A DNA stretch of 64,000 nt from Mycoplana rhizolycopersici (GTDB taxonomy: Bacteria; Pseudomonadota; Alphaproteobacteria; Rhizobiales; Rhizobiaceae): NCBI RefSeq assembly GCF_013378445.1, contig NZ_JABXYK010000006.1, positions 266,568 through 330,567 of the forward strand, given 5' to 3'. The notes beneath the pieces were generated by a model. The model saw nothing but the letters and a program-made list of their open reading frames with translations, did no database searches and was not told the origin of the DNA. Shown piece after piece: positions 49,785 to 57,994 of the stretch; positions within the stretch are counted from its first letter, which is position 1, and every line of letters begins with the position of its first letter. A program made the translations under genes and the position numbers.

Positions 49785-52097
49785 ATGGAAAAGCGGGTCA
49801 TCATACGCGACAGGCAGGAGGTCCAGGCGGGCGACCTCAACAACTTCGGAATCTACGCCGGGGAATCCTTCGACCGTATTGTTCGCGAAGGTCTGACCGA
49901 CGAGAAGAAATTCTCGGGCATGGCTGTGGCCAAGACCGGCGTCACCTCGGTCACGATCTCGCCTGGCACATACTGGACCAATGGCGAGCGCTATATAAGG
50001 GAGGTGGCCCACTCTATCGAATTCCTCTCGCAATTGCCGCTGGCGACCAAGAAGATCGCCGCCATCGTCGTCATCGGCAGCGCGATCGAGACCAACATCG
50101 AGCCGCGTGATTTCCTGATCGATGCGGAGACGGGCGCGACCGAGCCTGACAGCGTGGCAATGCAGGCGCTCCGCTACGCCGAGTTCCAGGTCGTTTATGG
50201 CACCGAGAACTCGGCGCCGCAGCGGCCGACGGTGTCGACCGACAATGTCGTTATCGCCTGGGTGACGCTTGGCACGACCGGCGTCGACGCGGTCGAGCGG
50301 GCGTCCGAAAACGATTTCATGTCGCTCAAGCGGCTCGACCTTCGGGCGACCGAGCTCGAAGTCTGGAAGCAGGCGGCCGGAGAGCAGCTGACGACGCTCG
50401 GGACCGACATTTCCAACATCAACGACCGGCTGCGGCAGATGGCGGACAGTTCGGTGCTTGCGCGGATCTTCGCTGATGTCGCGGCGATCAAGGACACCCT
50501 CGAACTCGAAGACGACTATTCGGGCTATGGCTCGGAGAACTTTCTCGCGCTCGACCAGAGCATTACCGACAACACGGTCTCTGGCTACTATGCCAAGGTC
50601 GAGGAGGGTGTTCGTTTTCCCGATGCCAACGCGTCGGCCACGGCCATCCAGTTGTTCAACCCGCAAGAGCCGTCGGTTCTTGTCGCAGGGAACGGCCTTT
50701 GCCTGCCGCGATACACCGAAGTGAGGCGTCTCAATATCGACGCCTACTATCAGCCGCTCTCGCTGTCGCAGTACGAATACCAGGAGGTGCAGTTCAAGAC
50801 GATAGCGATCAGTGCAAAGCGCCTCCGCTTCGGCCTGGCGCGTACCGTCTGCAACAACTCCGAGTTCTGGAAGACGGGTACCTTCGACTATTCGAAGGGC
50901 ATCTTCACCGACAAGCTCGGGCGCACCTATCAGGCGCTTGGAACGGACTTCGACAGCGCCTACACGAACAGCAAGGAGAAGTTCATTCGCCTGCAGCAGT
51001 TCTGGTACGACACGGAAGTCGAGTACTACCAGGAGCGCGTCGCGACGGATTTCACGGTCAATGGCGCGATGGTGGCGCAGACCTTTCTCAACACCCAGGC
51101 GGGTTGGCTCACCTCGTTCGACCTGTACTTTACGCAGGTGGCGGCCACCGGGAATGTTCGCGTTCTGCTGACGAAGACGGCCGGCGGCAAGCCGGACCTG
51201 TCCAAGGTCATTGCCGAGACGACGATCGCTGCGGCCAATCTGGTCATGGGCAGCAATCCGAAGACGGCCAGCCACTGGACCCGGATTTCTCTCGCGCCGA
51301 CGGCGCTGGAGGCCGGCGAGCGCTACGGTATCGTGCTCATCACGAGCGGCGATCACTATGTCGGCTTGACGCAGGGGGCCAACTATGGCGCCGGCACGCT
51401 GTTCTATTCGACCGACGGCGCATTCTTCCAGGGCGATCTGACGCTCGACATGATGATGCGGGCGAACTTTGCCAGCTTCACCAACACCCGCGTCGAAGTG
51501 GATCTCGCGTCGCTCAACCTCTCGGGCGGTATCAACGATATCGACATTGCCTTCGAGGGCATCACGCCGGCCGGTACCGAACTGCATTTCGAGGTCCGGC
51601 CGGAGGGTAGCGGGACGTGGTTCCGGATCGGCGGCGACGGCAATCCGTTCCTCGGGCTGCCGGCGCTTGTCCGTTTCCGGGCGGTGTTCGTCGGAACGAA
51701 GGATCTGATGCCCGGGTTCAAGCTGACGGGTAGCGACGTCACGGTATCCCGTCCGGCGACCACCTTCCGTCACCATACGAAGACGCGCAACCTTCCGGCG
51801 GCGTCGCAGTCGGTCAAGGTGATCTGCATCCTCGACTACTTCAACGAGGCGAACCACGACTTCGACGTCAAGCTGAACGACGTGCAGCACGGTACGCTGA
51901 ACATCGCGCCTGCGACGGTTGTCGACGAAGTGATCGGGGAGAATGACGGGACGCGCAAACGTATCCGCCGGACGTGCGAATGGACGTCGGCGCAGATCCC
52001 GGTCGCGACCAACCAGATCGCCATCCGCAGCGACGGCGCAATCGCCGCTGCGACCGAGGTCTTCCACGTCGAGCGGATGACGTACCTGACCTTCTGA
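49785..52097 (+). CDS. Large baseplate/tail-fibre network protein
   Basis: A 770-residue protein. Its N-terminus (IIRDRQEVQAGDLNNFGIYAGESFDRIVREG...VTISPGTYWTNGERY) resembles DUF4815-type phage tail proteins that build the baseplate periphery. A coiled-coil segment (about 175-245) is followed by beta-sandwich domains with galactose-binding-like patterns (TQAGWLTSFDLYF..GNVRVLLTKT; LEAGERYGIVLITSGDHYV). It may link the baseplate to the receptor-binding fibres. AAGGGA precedes the ATG. Confidence 0.65.
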   Translation: MEKRVIIRDRQEVQAGDLNNFGIYAGESFDRIVREGLTDEKKFSGMAVAKTGVTSVTISPGTYWTNGERYIREVAHSIEFLSQLPLATKKIAAIVVIGSAIETNIEPRDFLIDAETGATEPDSVAMQALRYAEFQVVYGTENSAPQRPTVSTDNVVIAWVTLGTTGVDAVERASENDFMSLKRLDLRATELEVWKQAAGEQLTTLGTDISNINDRLRQMADSSVLARIFADVAAIKDTLELEDDYSGYGSENFLALDQSITDNTVSGYYAKVEEGVRFPDANASATAIQLFNPQEPSVLVAGNGLCLPRYTEVRRLNIDAYYQPLSLSQYEYQEVQFKTIAISAKRLRFGLARTVCNNSEFWKTGTFDYSKGIFTDKLGRTYQALGTDFDSAYTNSKEKFIRLQQFWYDTEVEYYQERVATDFTVNGAMVAQTFLNTQAGWLTSFDLYFTQVAATGNVRVLLTKTAGGKPDLSKVIAETTIAAANLVMGSNPKTASHWTRISLAPTALEAGERYGIVLITSGDHYVGLTQGANYGAGTLFYSTDGAFFQGDLTLDMMMRANFASFTNTRVEVDLASLNLSGGINDIDIAFEGITPAGTELHFEVRPEGSGTWFRIGGDGNPFLGLPALVRFRAVFVGTKDLMPGFKLTGSDVTVSRPATTFRHHTKTRNLPAASQSVKVICILDYFNEANHDFDVKLNDVQHGTLNIAPATVVDEVIGENDGTRKRIRRTCEWTSAQIPVATNQIAIRSDGAIAAATEVFHVERMTYLTF

Positions 52098-52147
52098 TTT
52101 TCCCCGACCGGTAACGGCCGGGCATCCCTAACCCGTGAGGAACTTCA

Positions 52148-52330
52148 ATGGCGAAGCGGCCAACAGCTGCGGCGGCGATCGAGCCTGACCGCATGTACAA
52201 GATCACGTTCTCGCGCTCATTCGAGCATGAGGGCCGGAAATACATCCCGCGCGCCGGTGTCAAACACCGTGCCGTCGGATCGGTCGTCGAGGCGATCAAG
52301 GACAATCTGGACAGCTACGAGGCCATCTGA
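52148..52330 (+). CDS. Small tail-fibre-region protein
   Basis: A 60-residue protein, YKITFSRSFEHEGRKYIPRAGVKHRAVGSVVEAIKDN, probably one small beta domain and helix. It has AGGAAC a few bases before the ATG and abuts the next gene (TGA then ATG). Function unknown. Confidence 0.55.
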   Translation: MAKRPTAAAAIEPDRMYKITFSRSFEHEGRKYIPRAGVKHRAVGSVVEAIKDNLDSYEAI

Positions 52331-54286
52331 ATGTCACTCTATGCCGACGTCGCCTTTACCGGCACGACCAAACTGAGCCAGGAGGAGCTTAACCGCAGGA
52401 TGAAAATCCTGACGGATGCGATTGAGACCCTTCGCCTTTTCTCTCCGGACTGGCAGGCACAGGTGAACGCGCTGGTGGCCGTCGGTCTTGAGCGCATCGA
52501 CGATGCTCTTCTGCCGATCTACGAGCGGATTAAGGAAATCGCGCATCTTGGCACGATCTTCTCTACGACCTCCGCCTCGATCGAAACGTTCGGGCTTGGT
52601 GTGAAGCGGTTCGTGGTACCCGAGCAGCACCGACCGAACTTCGCGCCGAGCCGCTTCCTCCTGATCATGGTGGAGGGCGGCTCGTTCGACGCCGTCATGA
52701 TCGGACGGCTGTCATCGTATGACCGCGAAGCTGGCGAACTGTCGGTGCTCGTCGAGGACAGCACGGGTGAGGGGACGCACAATAGCTGGATCATCGGTCC
52801 CTACGCGACCAACGACGGGCTGGAAGAACTGCGTGCGGACGTTCAGGCGGCAAGGGCGGCGACCATTGCCGCGAAGAATGATGCGACCGCACAGGCCGCC
52901 ATTGCGACCGAGCGGGCGGCCTCGGCTAGCCTTCAAGCAACCAACGCTGCTGTGTCCGCCGGGATGGCAACCACCAAGGCGACGGAGGCCAAGGGCCAGG
53001 CCGAACGCGCGGAGGCGGCGGCTGCCGCTCTTTCGGGGCTGGTGTCAGACGTGCTCGGCCGCGTAGCCGCGACGCCGACCATCGATCTGGACTTCACCCA
53101 GGCGGACGGGTTCAGCGGGTTTACCCGCGAGACGGTCGTCAACAATTCCGGGGGCTTCCGTCGAGCGCCGAACGGCTCGCTGGTGGCGCTCGGTGCGACC
53201 GAGCCTGCGATCGATTTCCATCCCGTCACAGGTGCAGCCCTCGGGCTCGGTATGTGGCCGACGACGGCCAACGCCTTCGCCGGACCTTGGGACCTGACCG
53301 GCGTCACGATGGCGACGAGCGGAACGGTCGTGGCACCTGACGGCTCGCTGGCGGCGAGCGCCGTGACGCACCAGGCTGTCGCCGGAAAGCACCGGATCAG
53401 CAAGGAGATCAATCTTGTCGGGGCGGGCGTCTACGCAATGTCGTTCTTCATGCGTCTGCCGAACTCGGCGCCATACCTCTATCTCCTGTCGGTCGAGGAC
53501 AAGCTGACAGGCGAAGCCATGGTGCTCGAACTCGATCTGCGCGGCGAGGGCGCGATCTACGAGTTCATGGGCGGCATCATGCAAAGCGGGGCCTCATGGA
53601 GCATCACCCGCCATGCGGGCGGTTGGTACCGCATCGAGGTCTCGGGTCCGCCGGCCCTCAGTGGCGGCGCCACCATATTCCGCATTCACGAGGAAGATGC
53701 GACCGACGAGTTTGTCGGCAACCCGGTCGTCGGGGGCTTCTATCTGTGGGGCGTGCAGATCACTCCCGGTGTCGAGCGGCTTCCGATCTACACGTCGGCG
53801 GGCCGCCAGATTGACCAGATGGTAGTCCCCACCAGTGACCTCGTCGCCGTCGCACAGAGCACGACCGAGGCGACCGTCTTCGTCGAGTATATCCTTCCAA
53901 GGATCTTGCCACCGCGGTCGCACACCGTCGTGTCGCTGGCCGGTTCGACGGAGTTTCTCTCCCTTGGCCACATCGGCAATCGTGTTGCGGTCCTCGCAAG
54001 CGCGGGCTGGGGCATCGACTTCGGCGCGGGCAACGCACTGGATGTCGTCGTGCCCGGGCAGGTGATGAAGGCGGCGTTCGCGTTCGGCAATTCCCGCGCT
54101 GCCTACGCCGTCAATGGCCGCGACGCGCGTGTCGATCCGCTGACCTCCTGGCGGCATCACACGTCGATCGTCGTCGGCAACCGCTTCAACGGCGATCCCG
54201 ATCACGTCCTGCACGGGAGCGTTCGGCGTCTCGTCGTGTTCCCCGTCGCCCTGGGCGATGCCGACCTCAAGAGGATGACCGCCTGA
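52331..54286 (+). CDS. Tail fibre protein with lectin-like C-terminus
   Basis: A 651-residue protein. N-terminal domain about 1-165. An alanine-rich coiled coil (RADVQAARAATIAAKNDATAQAAIATERAASASLQ, about 170-235) should trimerise. Two beta-sandwich domains follow (LDFTQADGFSGFTRETVV; VEYILPRILPPRSHTVVSL), the second with the concanavalin-type LHGSVRRLVVFPVALGDADLKRM ending. It is probably a host-surface glycan binder. TGATG overlap with the next gene. Confidence 0.7.
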   Translation: MSLYADVAFTGTTKLSQEELNRRMKILTDAIETLRLFSPDWQAQVNALVAVGLERIDDALLPIYERIKEIAHLGTIFSTTSASIETFGLGVKRFVVPEQHRPNFAPSRFLLIMVEGGSFDAVMIGRLSSYDREAGELSVLVEDSTGEGTHNSWIIGPYATNDGLEELRADVQAARAATIAAKNDATAQAAIATERAASASLQATNAAVSAGMATTKATEAKGQAERAEAAAAALSGLVSDVLGRVAATPTIDLDFTQADGFSGFTRETVVNNSGGFRRAPNGSLVALGATEPAIDFHPVTGAALGLGMWPTTANAFAGPWDLTGVTMATSGTVVAPDGSLAASAVTHQAVAGKHRISKEINLVGAGVYAMSFFMRLPNSAPYLYLLSVEDKLTGEAMVLELDLRGEGAIYEFMGGIMQSGASWSITRHAGGWYRIEVSGPPALSGGATIFRIHEEDATDEFVGNPVVGGFYLWGVQITPGVERLPIYTSAGRQIDQMVVPTSDLVAVAQSTTEATVFVEYILPRILPPRSHTVVSLAGSTEFLSLGHIGNRVAVLASAGWGIDFGAGNALDVVVPGQVMKAAFAFGNSRAAYAVNGRDARVDPLTSWRHHTSIVVGNRFNGDPDHVLHGSVRRLVVFPVALGDADLKRMTA

Positions 54287-55353
54287 TGACAAGCCATCTT
54301 GCACATGCGATGCGCCGCGGCCTGATGGGGCCGGGGCACATCCGCAATCTCGAAGCGGCGCTCGGCAAACGCGCCGGTGCCCTGAGCGATGCGGAGAAGG
54401 GGCAGGCCCGCGCGAACATCGGTGCTGGCGTCCTCGCCGGCTTTCGAAACAAGGTCATCAACGGTGACTTCGACATCTGGCAGCGCGGACCTAGCCGGGT
54501 GACCTCCGGCGCCGGCGCCGGGAGCATGGCGGCCGATCGATGGAGGCACACCGGAAATTTTACAGGTACCTCGATTACGTGGTCACAGAACGCCTTCACG
54601 CTCGGGCAGATCGAAGTCCCGGGCAACCCGCGTTATTTCTTTCGCGCAGAGCGGACGGCGACCGGAGCGAACATCGCCTCGCTACAACATCGCGTCGAAA
54701 GCGTCCGGACTTTGGCCGGGCTCAAGGCCACGCTCACCTTCTTTGCGCGGGGCACGGCGGGCAAGCAGATTGCGCTCACCGTCGGGCAGGTATTCGGTAG
54801 CGGTGGTGCATCAAGCGCCGAAGTAACCGCTTTCCAGCAGACCTTTGCGTTGAACGCTGCGTGGACCAAATACCAATACGTGATCGACTTGCCGTCGATT
54901 ATAGGGAAGGTGCTCGGACCAAACGGCGACGACTTCCTGTCGCTGGATTGGGCGATGGCTGCCGCGCAAGGCAACATGGTCTTCGATATAGCGCATGTGT
55001 CACTCGTCGGAGATGATGCCTCGGCAGAAAGAGACCCTTTCACTCCCCGCCACGTCGGGCAGGAATTGGCGCTCTGCCAGCGCTATTTCTTTCGCTCGTA
55101 CGACTGGCAGGGGGGGCATGCTATCCGCTATGGCACCGCGGGATCACTCAGGGATGGCGGAGTGCTTCCATTCCCGGTCACGATGCGGGCGTCGCCCACG
55201 ACGACGATCGTGGTGACCCCGGCTTTCCTCAATTGTTCCGCGCCTGTTTGGGGATTACCCAACCTTGATATGGCGGCTCTGCGGCTCACTGTTACGGCGA
55301 CCGGAGATTACCGCGCGTGGGGCGGGGAATATCACTTTGATGCGGAGCTCTGA
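54286..55353 (+). CDS. Receptor-binding tail fibre (carbohydrate-binding type)
   Basis: A 355-residue protein with the phage-typical FRNKVINGDFDIWQRG start of a jelly-roll carbohydrate-binding domain (about 55-240), ending in a tip domain with CQRYFFRSYDWQGGHAIRYGTAG and VTMRASPTTTIVVTP. It is translationally coupled to the upstream fibre gene. The C-terminal CQRYF region is typical of trimeric fibre tips that determine host range. Confidence 0.72.
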   Translation: MTSHLAHAMRRGLMGPGHIRNLEAALGKRAGALSDAEKGQARANIGAGVLAGFRNKVINGDFDIWQRGPSRVTSGAGAGSMAADRWRHTGNFTGTSITWSQNAFTLGQIEVPGNPRYFFRAERTATGANIASLQHRVESVRTLAGLKATLTFFARGTAGKQIALTVGQVFGSGGASSAEVTAFQQTFALNAAWTKYQYVIDLPSIIGKVLGPNGDDFLSLDWAMAAAQGNMVFDIAHVSLVGDDASAERDPFTPRHVGQELALCQRYFFRSYDWQGGHAIRYGTAGSLRDGGVLPFPVTMRASPTTTIVVTPAFLNCSAPVWGLPNLDMAALRLTVTATGDYRAWGGEYHFDAEL

Positions 55354-55354
55354 A

Positions 55355-55771
55355 ATGGACGTTATCGGCAGAGACGAAACAGGGTCGATCAAAATCGTCA
55401 TCGAGGGCATCGCACTCTTCGTCCCCGACGACCCTGGCAACCGCCATCGGCAGATGATCGCGGAATGGGAAGCGGAGGGAAACACCATTCCGCCCTACCA
55501 GCCCGCGCCGGTGGCGCCGCCATCGATCACCCGCCGGCAGATGCTGCTCGGGCTACTATCGATCGGCATCACCGAGGCGATGGTCGAGGCGGAAATCTCG
55601 GAGATCTGCGACCCCATCGCCGACCCGGTCGAGCACGCCGCGCTCATGATCGAATGGCGGGCGGCCGGCACCATCGAGCGCGACCACCCGCTGGTGACCG
55701 ATCTTGCCGGCGCCTTCGAGCTTCCGGCCGAACAGGTTGACGCCCTCTGGATATGGGCGTCGGCGCTCTAG
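55355..55771 (+). CDS. Small protein after the fibre genes
   Basis: A 138-residue protein: VIEGIALFVPDDPGNRHRQMIAEWEAEGNTIPPYQP, then a helical domain (SITRRQMLLGLLSIGITEAMVEAEISEI). The layout resembles small fibre-associated proteins with a C-terminal helical bundle that assist assembly. ATG 55355 is taken (GGAG eight bases before); ATG 55340 is an alternative. Chaperone role is inference. Confidence 0.6.
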   Translation: MDVIGRDETGSIKIVIEGIALFVPDDPGNRHRQMIAEWEAEGNTIPPYQPAPVAPPSITRRQMLLGLLSIGITEAMVEAEISEICDPIADPVEHAALMIEWRAAGTIERDHPLVTDLAGAFELPAEQVDALWIWASAL

Positions 55772-55846
55772 CGCCGAATGCATTCCGGCTCATCGGGCCA
55801 TCCCACACATAGCAACGGCCAAAGGGCCATTTGAAGGAGCACTTTC

Positions 55847-57079
55847 ATGAGCGCACCGATTTTCGGCATGCAGTTTTTCCGCCCTGATGACGAGCCGGTT
55901 CCGGTGCTCGGCGCGGACTTTTCCAAGGTTCTCGTGATCGAGAGCTCGGCCGATGCCTCGGCCACCGAGTATCCGATCGATACGCCTGTTCGTATCTCGT
56001 CCTCGGACCCGCAGGCAATGGCAGCACTTGGCACCGGCCTGCTTGCCGACATGGTGAAAGGGATCAACGCGCAGTTGAGCGGCCTCAACTCCGGCGCTGA
56101 CGTCACGGTCGTTCGCGTCCAGGAAGGCGAGACCGTCCTGGACACGGCTGCCGCCATCGTCGAAGTGCTCAAGGGCGTCGAAAGCATCCCCTCGGCCGTC
56201 AACGCCACGCCGCGCATCATCGTTGCGGGGCGAACCGCCTGGCGCCCTGATCTCGAAACGACCAATCCCGTCATTGCCGCACTCGAAACCGCCTGCGGCA
56301 AGCTGCTGGCAATTTCGCCGGTCGATGTCGACGACACTTCGCGCGACAATGCGATCGACGCACGCGAAACCATGAGCTCTGAACGGCTGATGCCGATCGG
56401 CGTCATGGCCCGGGTCTATGAGGGGACGAACCTCGTCACGCGCTCGATGGCCGCACGCGTGGCCGGGCTGTTCGTTCGGGTCGACAACGAGAACCTCAGC
56501 AAGCCGTTCAATCCCATCGCAAACCGGTCGATCCTCGGCCTTGCCGGTCTGTCCCGGCGAATTCCGTTCTCGCTGCTCGACGGCTCGACCGAAGGCCAGC
56601 AACTGCTGGACGGCGAGGTCTCCATCGTCGTGCCCGGGGAGGTGAACGTGGACGGTGCGGTTGCTGATGGCGGCTTTACCTTCATCGGGACGGACAACGC
56701 CACGACCGGCGAATTGTGGAAGCAGATCCACCAGGTACGCGGCTGCGACTACCTGACGGTCAAGATCATGCAGATCACCCGCCAGTTTCTCGGCAAGAAG
56801 ATCACCGCGGACCTGGTCGAGGCCTGGATAAACTCCATTGCCTTCATGCTGCGCGACCACAAGGCGGCGAACGACATTCTCGGCTACACCCCGCAAAGCC
56901 AGATGTTCAAGGCCAGCCAGAACAGCCCGGAGAATATCCGCCTCGGCACCCTCAAGATCGACATCGGCATCGAGCCGGCGCCCGCCTTCAAGCGGGCAGA
57001 CCACGAAATCCGGCGCTATCGCCCGGCGGTCGAGGGCCTCGTCAACGAAATCATCTCGCGCCTCAATAGCGCCGCCTGA
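55847..57079 (+). CDS. Contractile tail sheath protein
   Basis: A 410-residue P2 FI-type sheath: an N-terminal beta part (VPVLGADFSKVLVIESSADA), the characteristic PRIIVAGRTAWR segment, IANRSILGLAGLSRRIPFSL, and a C-terminal ILGYTPQSQMFKASQNSPENIRLGTLKIDIGIEPAPAFKRADHEIRRY. It contracts to drive the tube through the envelope, proving myovirus morphology. AAGGAG precedes the ATG. Confidence 0.93.
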   Translation: MSAPIFGMQFFRPDDEPVPVLGADFSKVLVIESSADASATEYPIDTPVRISSSDPQAMAALGTGLLADMVKGINAQLSGLNSGADVTVVRVQEGETVLDTAAAIVEVLKGVESIPSAVNATPRIIVAGRTAWRPDLETTNPVIAALETACGKLLAISPVDVDDTSRDNAIDARETMSSERLMPIGVMARVYEGTNLVTRSMAARVAGLFVRVDNENLSKPFNPIANRSILGLAGLSRRIPFSLLDGSTEGQQLLDGEVSIVVPGEVNVDGAVADGGFTFIGTDNATTGELWKQIHQVRGCDYLTVKIMQITRQFLGKKITADLVEAWINSIAFMLRDHKAANDILGYTPQSQMFKASQNSPENIRLGTLKIDIGIEPAPAFKRADHEIRRYRPAVEGLVNEIISRLNSAA

Positions 57080-57105
57080 TCGACCTCCCAGGAAAGGACA
57101 GCCTC

Positions 57106-57615
57106 ATGCAGAAGCTACTCATGCTCACCGCCGTCGACGTGCGCCGTGCGGAGGTCGCCGGCTCTTCACGCGTTACCACGATCGACAAGCTAACGATCCC
57201 GCCGATCAAGTTCGCAAGCGCAACCCACAACCCGGGCGGCGGCGTCATGGCGGTGGATTTCAATCTTCCGCGCATTCAAGCCCTGGAACCGGCGTTCGCG
57301 GTGAGGGGGGTGGACATCGACATTTTCAGCGGCTTCGGCAAGGCTGATCGCTGGGTCTTTGCCGGCGCCTATCGCGACAAAAGCGGAAAGCACTATGGCG
57401 GGCGCGCGATCATCGAGGGCGCCGTATCGGACTGGGAGCCTGATCAGAGCGCGCCGACCGAATTCCAAGGCTGCAACCATATCATCCGCGAAGTGACGCA
57501 TTTCGAGCTTCAGCTCGATGGCGAGGAGCTTTGGTACATCGATTTCGAGGAACGGATCATGCGGCGAAGGGGCGAAGATCTCTTTGCCGAAGTCAGGCAG
57601 GTGCTCGGAGCGTAG
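57106..57615 (+). CDS. Tail tube protein
   Basis: A 169-residue P2 FII-type tube protein: KLTIPPIKFASATHNPGGGVMAVDFNLPRIQALEPAFAVRGVD and a C-terminal HFELQLDGEELWYIDFEERIMRRRGEDL. Polymerises into the inner tube. AGGAAAGGA precedes the ATG. Standard order sheath, tube, chaperone, tape measure. Confidence 0.9.
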   Translation: MQKLLMLTAVDVRRAEVAGSSRVTTIDKLTIPPIKFASATHNPGGGVMAVDFNLPRIQALEPAFAVRGVDIDIFSGFGKADRWVFAGAYRDKSGKHYGGRAIIEGAVSDWEPDQSAPTEFQGCNHIIREVTHFELQLDGEELWYIDFEERIMRRRGEDLFAEVRQVLGA

Positions 57616-57618
57616 CAG

Positions 57619-57978
57619 ATGGACGATCGCGAGATTGATGAGTTGATCGGCGGGCCGGGCATGCCCGCCGAGGAAGAGCCTGCCGTGTCGGACGACGGTA
57701 TCCCTGTGATCTTGGCGGGCCAGGGCGCCTCCCTTTCATACCGGCTGCTGGTGCCGCTCAAGGTTGATGGCCGATGGTTGCGGCGCGTGACCATGCGGCT
57801 GCCGACGCAGGGCGATATCGACGACTGGGGAAGCGGAGAGATTGCGTCACCGCGGCAGCTTTTTTGCAGGCTGACCGACCTGCATCCTGCCGTCGTGAAG
57901 GCGCTGCATTGGCCGGATAGCGAACGGCTGCATCTGATGTTCTCGGAGATGCTGCCGGAATTCATGCGTACACCATAG
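57619..57978 (+). CDS. Tail assembly chaperone (E-like)
   Basis: A 119-residue protein in the place of P2 gpE (tail assembly chaperone): LLVPLKVDGRWLRRVTMRLPTQGDIDDWGSGE, FCRLTDLHPAVVKALHWPDSERL. P2-type phages usually make a longer -1 frameshift product here; a T6G run is present at 57860 but is out of phase and leads to only about 18 extra residues, so no E' can be called. Confidence 0.78.
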   Translation: MDDREIDELIGGPGMPAEEEPAVSDDGIPVILAGQGASLSYRLLVPLKVDGRWLRRVTMRLPTQGDIDDWGSGEIASPRQLFCRLTDLHPAVVKALHWPDSERLHLMFSEMLPEFMRTP

Positions 57979-57994
57979 AGAGGAAATTACGGAC

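Noticed and set aside
49767..52067. 766-codon antisense frame over the baseplate/fibre gene
   Set aside because: Arg/Gly/Val-rich shadow of a GC-rich gene; the sense strand has clear start, coupling and domain patterns.
57860..57866. T6G slippery run in the tail chaperone gene, like the P2 E/E' frameshift
   Set aside because: The run is out of phase (codons CTT TTT TGC, so no X XXY YYZ alignment) and a -1 shift yields only about 18 extra residues.
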